From Pandoraea fibrosis (GTDB taxonomy: Bacteria > Pseudomonadota > Gammaproteobacteria > Burkholderiales > Burkholderiaceae), in assembly GCF_000807775.2 (NCBI RefSeq), contig NZ_CP047385.1, forward strand, positions 124,001 through 188,000: a stretch of 64,000 nt of DNA. Direction: 5' to 3'. Numbering within the stretch: the stretch's first letter is position 1; each line of letters begins with the position of its first letter. Made by a program: the position numbers and the translations under genes. The notes beneath the pieces were generated by a model. That model was not told where the DNA came from. It saw nothing but the letters and a program-made list of their open reading frames with translations, and ran no database searches. This document shows, piece by piece, positions 62,082 to 64,000 of this stretch.

Positions 62082-63287
62082 TCAGGCCATCTTGCACTCG
62101 GTCTTGTCGAGCGGCAGGAACGATTTCCCGGCACTGACGATATCGGCGTAGTCGTCGGGGTTCTTCATCTTCGACTTGGCCTTGCCCTTGAGCAGGTAGT
62201 AATTCTTGAGTACCTGATGGTCGCCCTTGCGAATCTCTTCCGGACCCGTGAGGCCGTCGTACTTCATGCCTTCCATCGCGGCGATGACCGCCTTCGGGTC
62301 GGCACTGCCCGCCTTGACCATGGCGTCGAGCATGAGCTTGGTGCAGATGTATGAGCCCGCAAGGCTGTAATTCGGGTTCTGCTTGAAGCGGTCTTGCGTG
62401 CGTTTGACGAGGTCGAGGTTCAGCGGCGAGGCCACGGCGTGCCAGTACTGCGCGCCGAAGTACACGCCGTCGCACAGATCGGCGCCGAGCGTTTCGAACT
62501 GTTCCAGACCCGACGCCCATGCCATCAGGATAGTGCAGTTCTTCTTCATACCGAAGCTCACCGCCTGACGCAGCGTGTCGGACGATTGCGAACCGAAATT
62601 CAGAATCAGCAGGACGTCGGGCTTGGCGGCAGCGGCATTCGTGAGATAGCCGGAGAACTCTTTCTCGGTGAGCGAGTGATAGCTGTTGCCAACGTGCTCG
62701 ATGCCTTTCTCTTTGAAGATGTTCTTGGCGGCCGTGAGCAGACCGTCGCCAAAGACGTACTGCGGCGTGATCGTGTACCAGCGCTTGGCCTTGGGCATCG
62801 ATTCGATCAGCGGACGCACCGTTTGCTCGATGGCGCCGAAGGTCGGCACCGACCAGCGGAAGGTGGCGTTGTTGCAGTCCTTGCCCGTGATCTCGTCGGC
62901 ACCGGCCGTCGTGATGAAGATGCCGCCGGCCTTCTCGGCTTCTTTGCCCATCGCCAACGCTTCGGATGACAGGATGCCGCCAGCAAAGAAGCGCGCGCCT
63001 TTCTGTTGCGCGATCTCCTGCACGCGGCGGATGGCCGTGGCGGGTTTACCCTCTGTGTCGAGGGTGGTGTAGGCGAGCGGGCGGCCCAGCACTTTGCCGT
63101 ATTGCTCGACGATGAGTTTCATGCCGAGATCGGCGAATTTGCCGTTAGCGGCAAACGGGCCCGACATCGGCACCGGACAGGCCAATTGAATGGCGCCGGT
63201 GCTTTGCGCGAACACGTCGCGAGCGGAGAATAGGGAGCCAGGCAGAGACGCCGCAGCGGCGAGCTTCAACAGTTCACGACGATTCAA
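62082..63287 (-). CDS. livK: ABC transporter periplasmic substrate-binding protein (LivK-type)
   Basis: 401 residues from a TTG start at 63287. This start is chosen because CTGGAG lies about six bases upstream and the product then begins with a textbook twin-arginine-like signal, MNRRELLKLAAAASLPGSLF, cleaved near FAQ-STG. Longer starts put about 40 polar residues ahead of the signal. The mature protein has a Leu/Ile/Val-binding (type I periplasmic) fold: IQLACPVPMSGPFAANGKFA, YTTLDTEGKPATAIRRVQEI, FITTAGADEITGKDCNNATF and YTITPQYVFGDGLLTAAKNI. It captures the solute for LivHMGF. First gene of the operon, divergent from a GntR regulator. Confidence 0.9.
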   Translation of the reverse strand: MNRRELLKLAAAASLPGSLFSARDVFAQSTGAIQLACPVPMSGPFAANGKFADLGMKLIVEQYGKVLGRPLAYTTLDTEGKPATAIRRVQEIAQQKGARFFAGGILSSEALAMGKEAEKAGGIFITTAGADEITGKDCNNATFRWSVPTFGAIEQTVRPLIESMPKAKRWYTITPQYVFGDGLLTAAKNIFKEKGIEHVGNSYHSLTEKEFSGYLTNAAAAKPDVLLILNFGSQSSDTLRQAVSFGMKKNCTILMAWASGLEQFETLGADLCDGVYFGAQYWHAVASPLNLDLVKRTQDRFKQNPNYSLAGSYICTKLMLDAMVKAGSADPKAVIAAMEGMKYDGLTGPEEIRKGDHQVLKNYYLLKGKAKSKMKNPDDYADIVSAGKSFLPLDKTECKMA

Positions 63288-63437
63288 TTGGGTCTCCAGG
63301 GAAGAGAGCAATCGTTCATGGGGTGCCAACGCGCAGCACGTCATCTGCTGACCGGCCGCGGATAGCAAGACATCGATCTGCGGCAGCGACCTGACGGTGA
63401 CGAATTGCAACGTCCGGGGCCTTATCCCTATCCGTCA

Positions 63438-63455
63438 TATTTATAATGATAAATA
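63438..63455. promoter_or_regulatory. Inverted repeat in the GntR/liv divergent region
   Basis: TATTTAT (63438-63444), four bases, ATAAATA (63449-63455): a perfect 7-bp inverted repeat in the most AT-rich part of the 273-bp region. A TATAAT box follows at 63475-63480 on the plus strand, 81 bp before the GntR start. It could be the GntR operator or simply overlapping promoter boxes. Confidence 0.45.
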
Positions 63456-63560
63456 GGATGGATTTGATCGTAGGTATAATGCTTTGGAGTGTCAATCGGA
63501 AAAAATTCCGAGGCGGCACAGTCCGAAATTCGTGTGAACAAGACCCTTTTGAGGCGCTAC

Positions 63561-64000
63561 ATGGCATTGGATGCGCAACTGGTGCGAGAGCCGTTGGAAA
63601 TCAAACAGCAAAAGCGCGGCGATCTCGTTGCCGAAGCCATCAAGCGTCTGATCACCGAGGGCAACCTGATGCCCGGCGATCGTCTGCCGCGCGAGGTGGA
63701 GTTGCAGCAGATGTTCGGGGTGTCGAAGAGCACCATTCGAGAAGCGCTCAAATCGCTCGAAGTGCAAGGTCTCATCAAGGTGAGTACGGGGCCGTCGGGC
63801 GGCGGCATGGTGGTGGAAGTGCCGCTCGAGCGCACGTTCCAGCTCATGCAGAACTACCTCTTCTTCAAGGAAGTGAGCATCGACGACATCTATACGGTGC
63901 GTCAGTTGCTTGAGCCGGAGCTTGCCGCAGGGGCGGTGCCACATCTGACGGAAGCCGACTTCGAAGCGCTCGAACACAACATGGCGTGTTGCAGCCCGGC
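63561..64000 (+). CDS. GntR/FadR-family regulator (partial, cut by the window edge)
   Basis: The first 146 residues are visible from ATG 63561, with GAGG seven bases upstream; an in-frame GTG at 63534 is an alternative. Winged helix (about 15-85): GDLVAEAIKRLITEGNLMPG, DRLPREVELQQMFGVSKSTI, REALKSLEVQGLIKVSTGPS. The FadR-type C-terminal helical domain begins (about 95 on) with YLFFKEVSIDDIYTVRQLLE and PELAAGAVPHLTEADFEALE, where acidic and His residues usually bind metal and a carboxylate ligand. Divergent from livK, so it most likely controls the uptake-hydrolase operon. The gene continues beyond base 64000. Confidence 0.87.
   Translation, partial: MALDAQLVREPLEIKQQKRGDLVAEAIKRLITEGNLMPGDRLPREVELQQMFGVSKSTIREALKSLEVQGLIKVSTGPSGGGMVVEVPLERTFQLMQNYLFFKEVSIDDIYTVRQLLEPELAAGAVPHLTEADFEALEHNMACCSP

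Noticed and set aside
1..64000. CRISPR arrays, insertion sequences, prophage, rRNA and intact tRNA genes
   Set aside because: Looked for regular short repeats, transposase or integrase motifs, and conserved RNA sequences. None was seen apart from the 16-base tRNA-Leu-like fragment.

Overview
This is a dense, GC-rich chromosomal segment from a beta-proteobacterium, most likely a Burkholderiaceae member such as Pandoraea or a relative. The pointers are a DUF4148 secreted protein, OmpC-type porin, malate synthase G, many LysR regulator/transporter pairs, a complete Wsp surface-sensing operon and high GC at third codon positions. The genus is an inference from gene content. No transposase, integrase, CRISPR array, rRNA or intact tRNA was found. 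The only patch that looks acquired is about 49.0-50.4 kb.

Layout. 0-4 kb: the end of uppP, then a LysR regulator divergent from a phosphonate-type iron alcohol dehydrogenase (PsrA family) and an MHS-type MFS transporter. 4-5.3 kb: three small secreted or membrane proteins. 5.4-11.8 kb: a nucleoside/purine group (adenosine deaminase, AzgA-like permease, LysR regulator, exported nucleoside hydrolase, porin). 12-20 kb: DUF445 protein, malate synthase G (glcB), peptidase E, an EamA transporter and small conserved proteins. 19.5-28 kb: four LysR-type genes interleaved with two MFS transporters, an EamA transporter and a PanE-like reductase, then an orphan ModE. 28-36.3 kb: a CSS/EAL phosphodiesterase, a fosmidomycin-resistance-type exporter, a MocR regulator divergent from an MFS exporter, and an RpiR regulator. 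36.5-38.7 kb: a class III aminotransferase translationally coupled to a beta-keto acid cleavage enzyme (BKACE).

38.9-48.4 kb: wspA-B-C-D-E-F-R in canonical order, with stop/start overlaps from wspB to wspF and a glutathione S-transferase appended. It converts surface contact into cyclic-di-GMP through a receptor, adaptors, methylation enzymes, a hybrid kinase and a diguanylate cyclase. The EAL enzyme at 28.7-30.3 kb has the opposing activity.

49-50.4 kb: a 'mobile mystery' A/B pair (XRE-type DNA-binding protein and Fic protein) with a lower-GC promoter region and a possible tRNA-Leu scrap. 50.5-55.7 kb: a TAXI-type binding protein and a LysR regulator divergent from an M20 amidohydrolase/MHS transporter operon. 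55.7-64 kb: a GntR regulator (cut by the window edge) divergent from a branched-chain-type ABC operon (livK-H-M-G-F) that runs into a Zn-dependent N-carbamoyl/ureido hydrolase and an M81 (MlrC-like) metallopeptidase. This looks like an uptake-and-hydrolysis module for an amide or ureide compound.

The commonest arrangement is a regulator divergent from a transporter plus one or two enzymes. Several of the shared intergenic regions hold clear inverted repeats or repeated hexamers, reported below as candidate operators.
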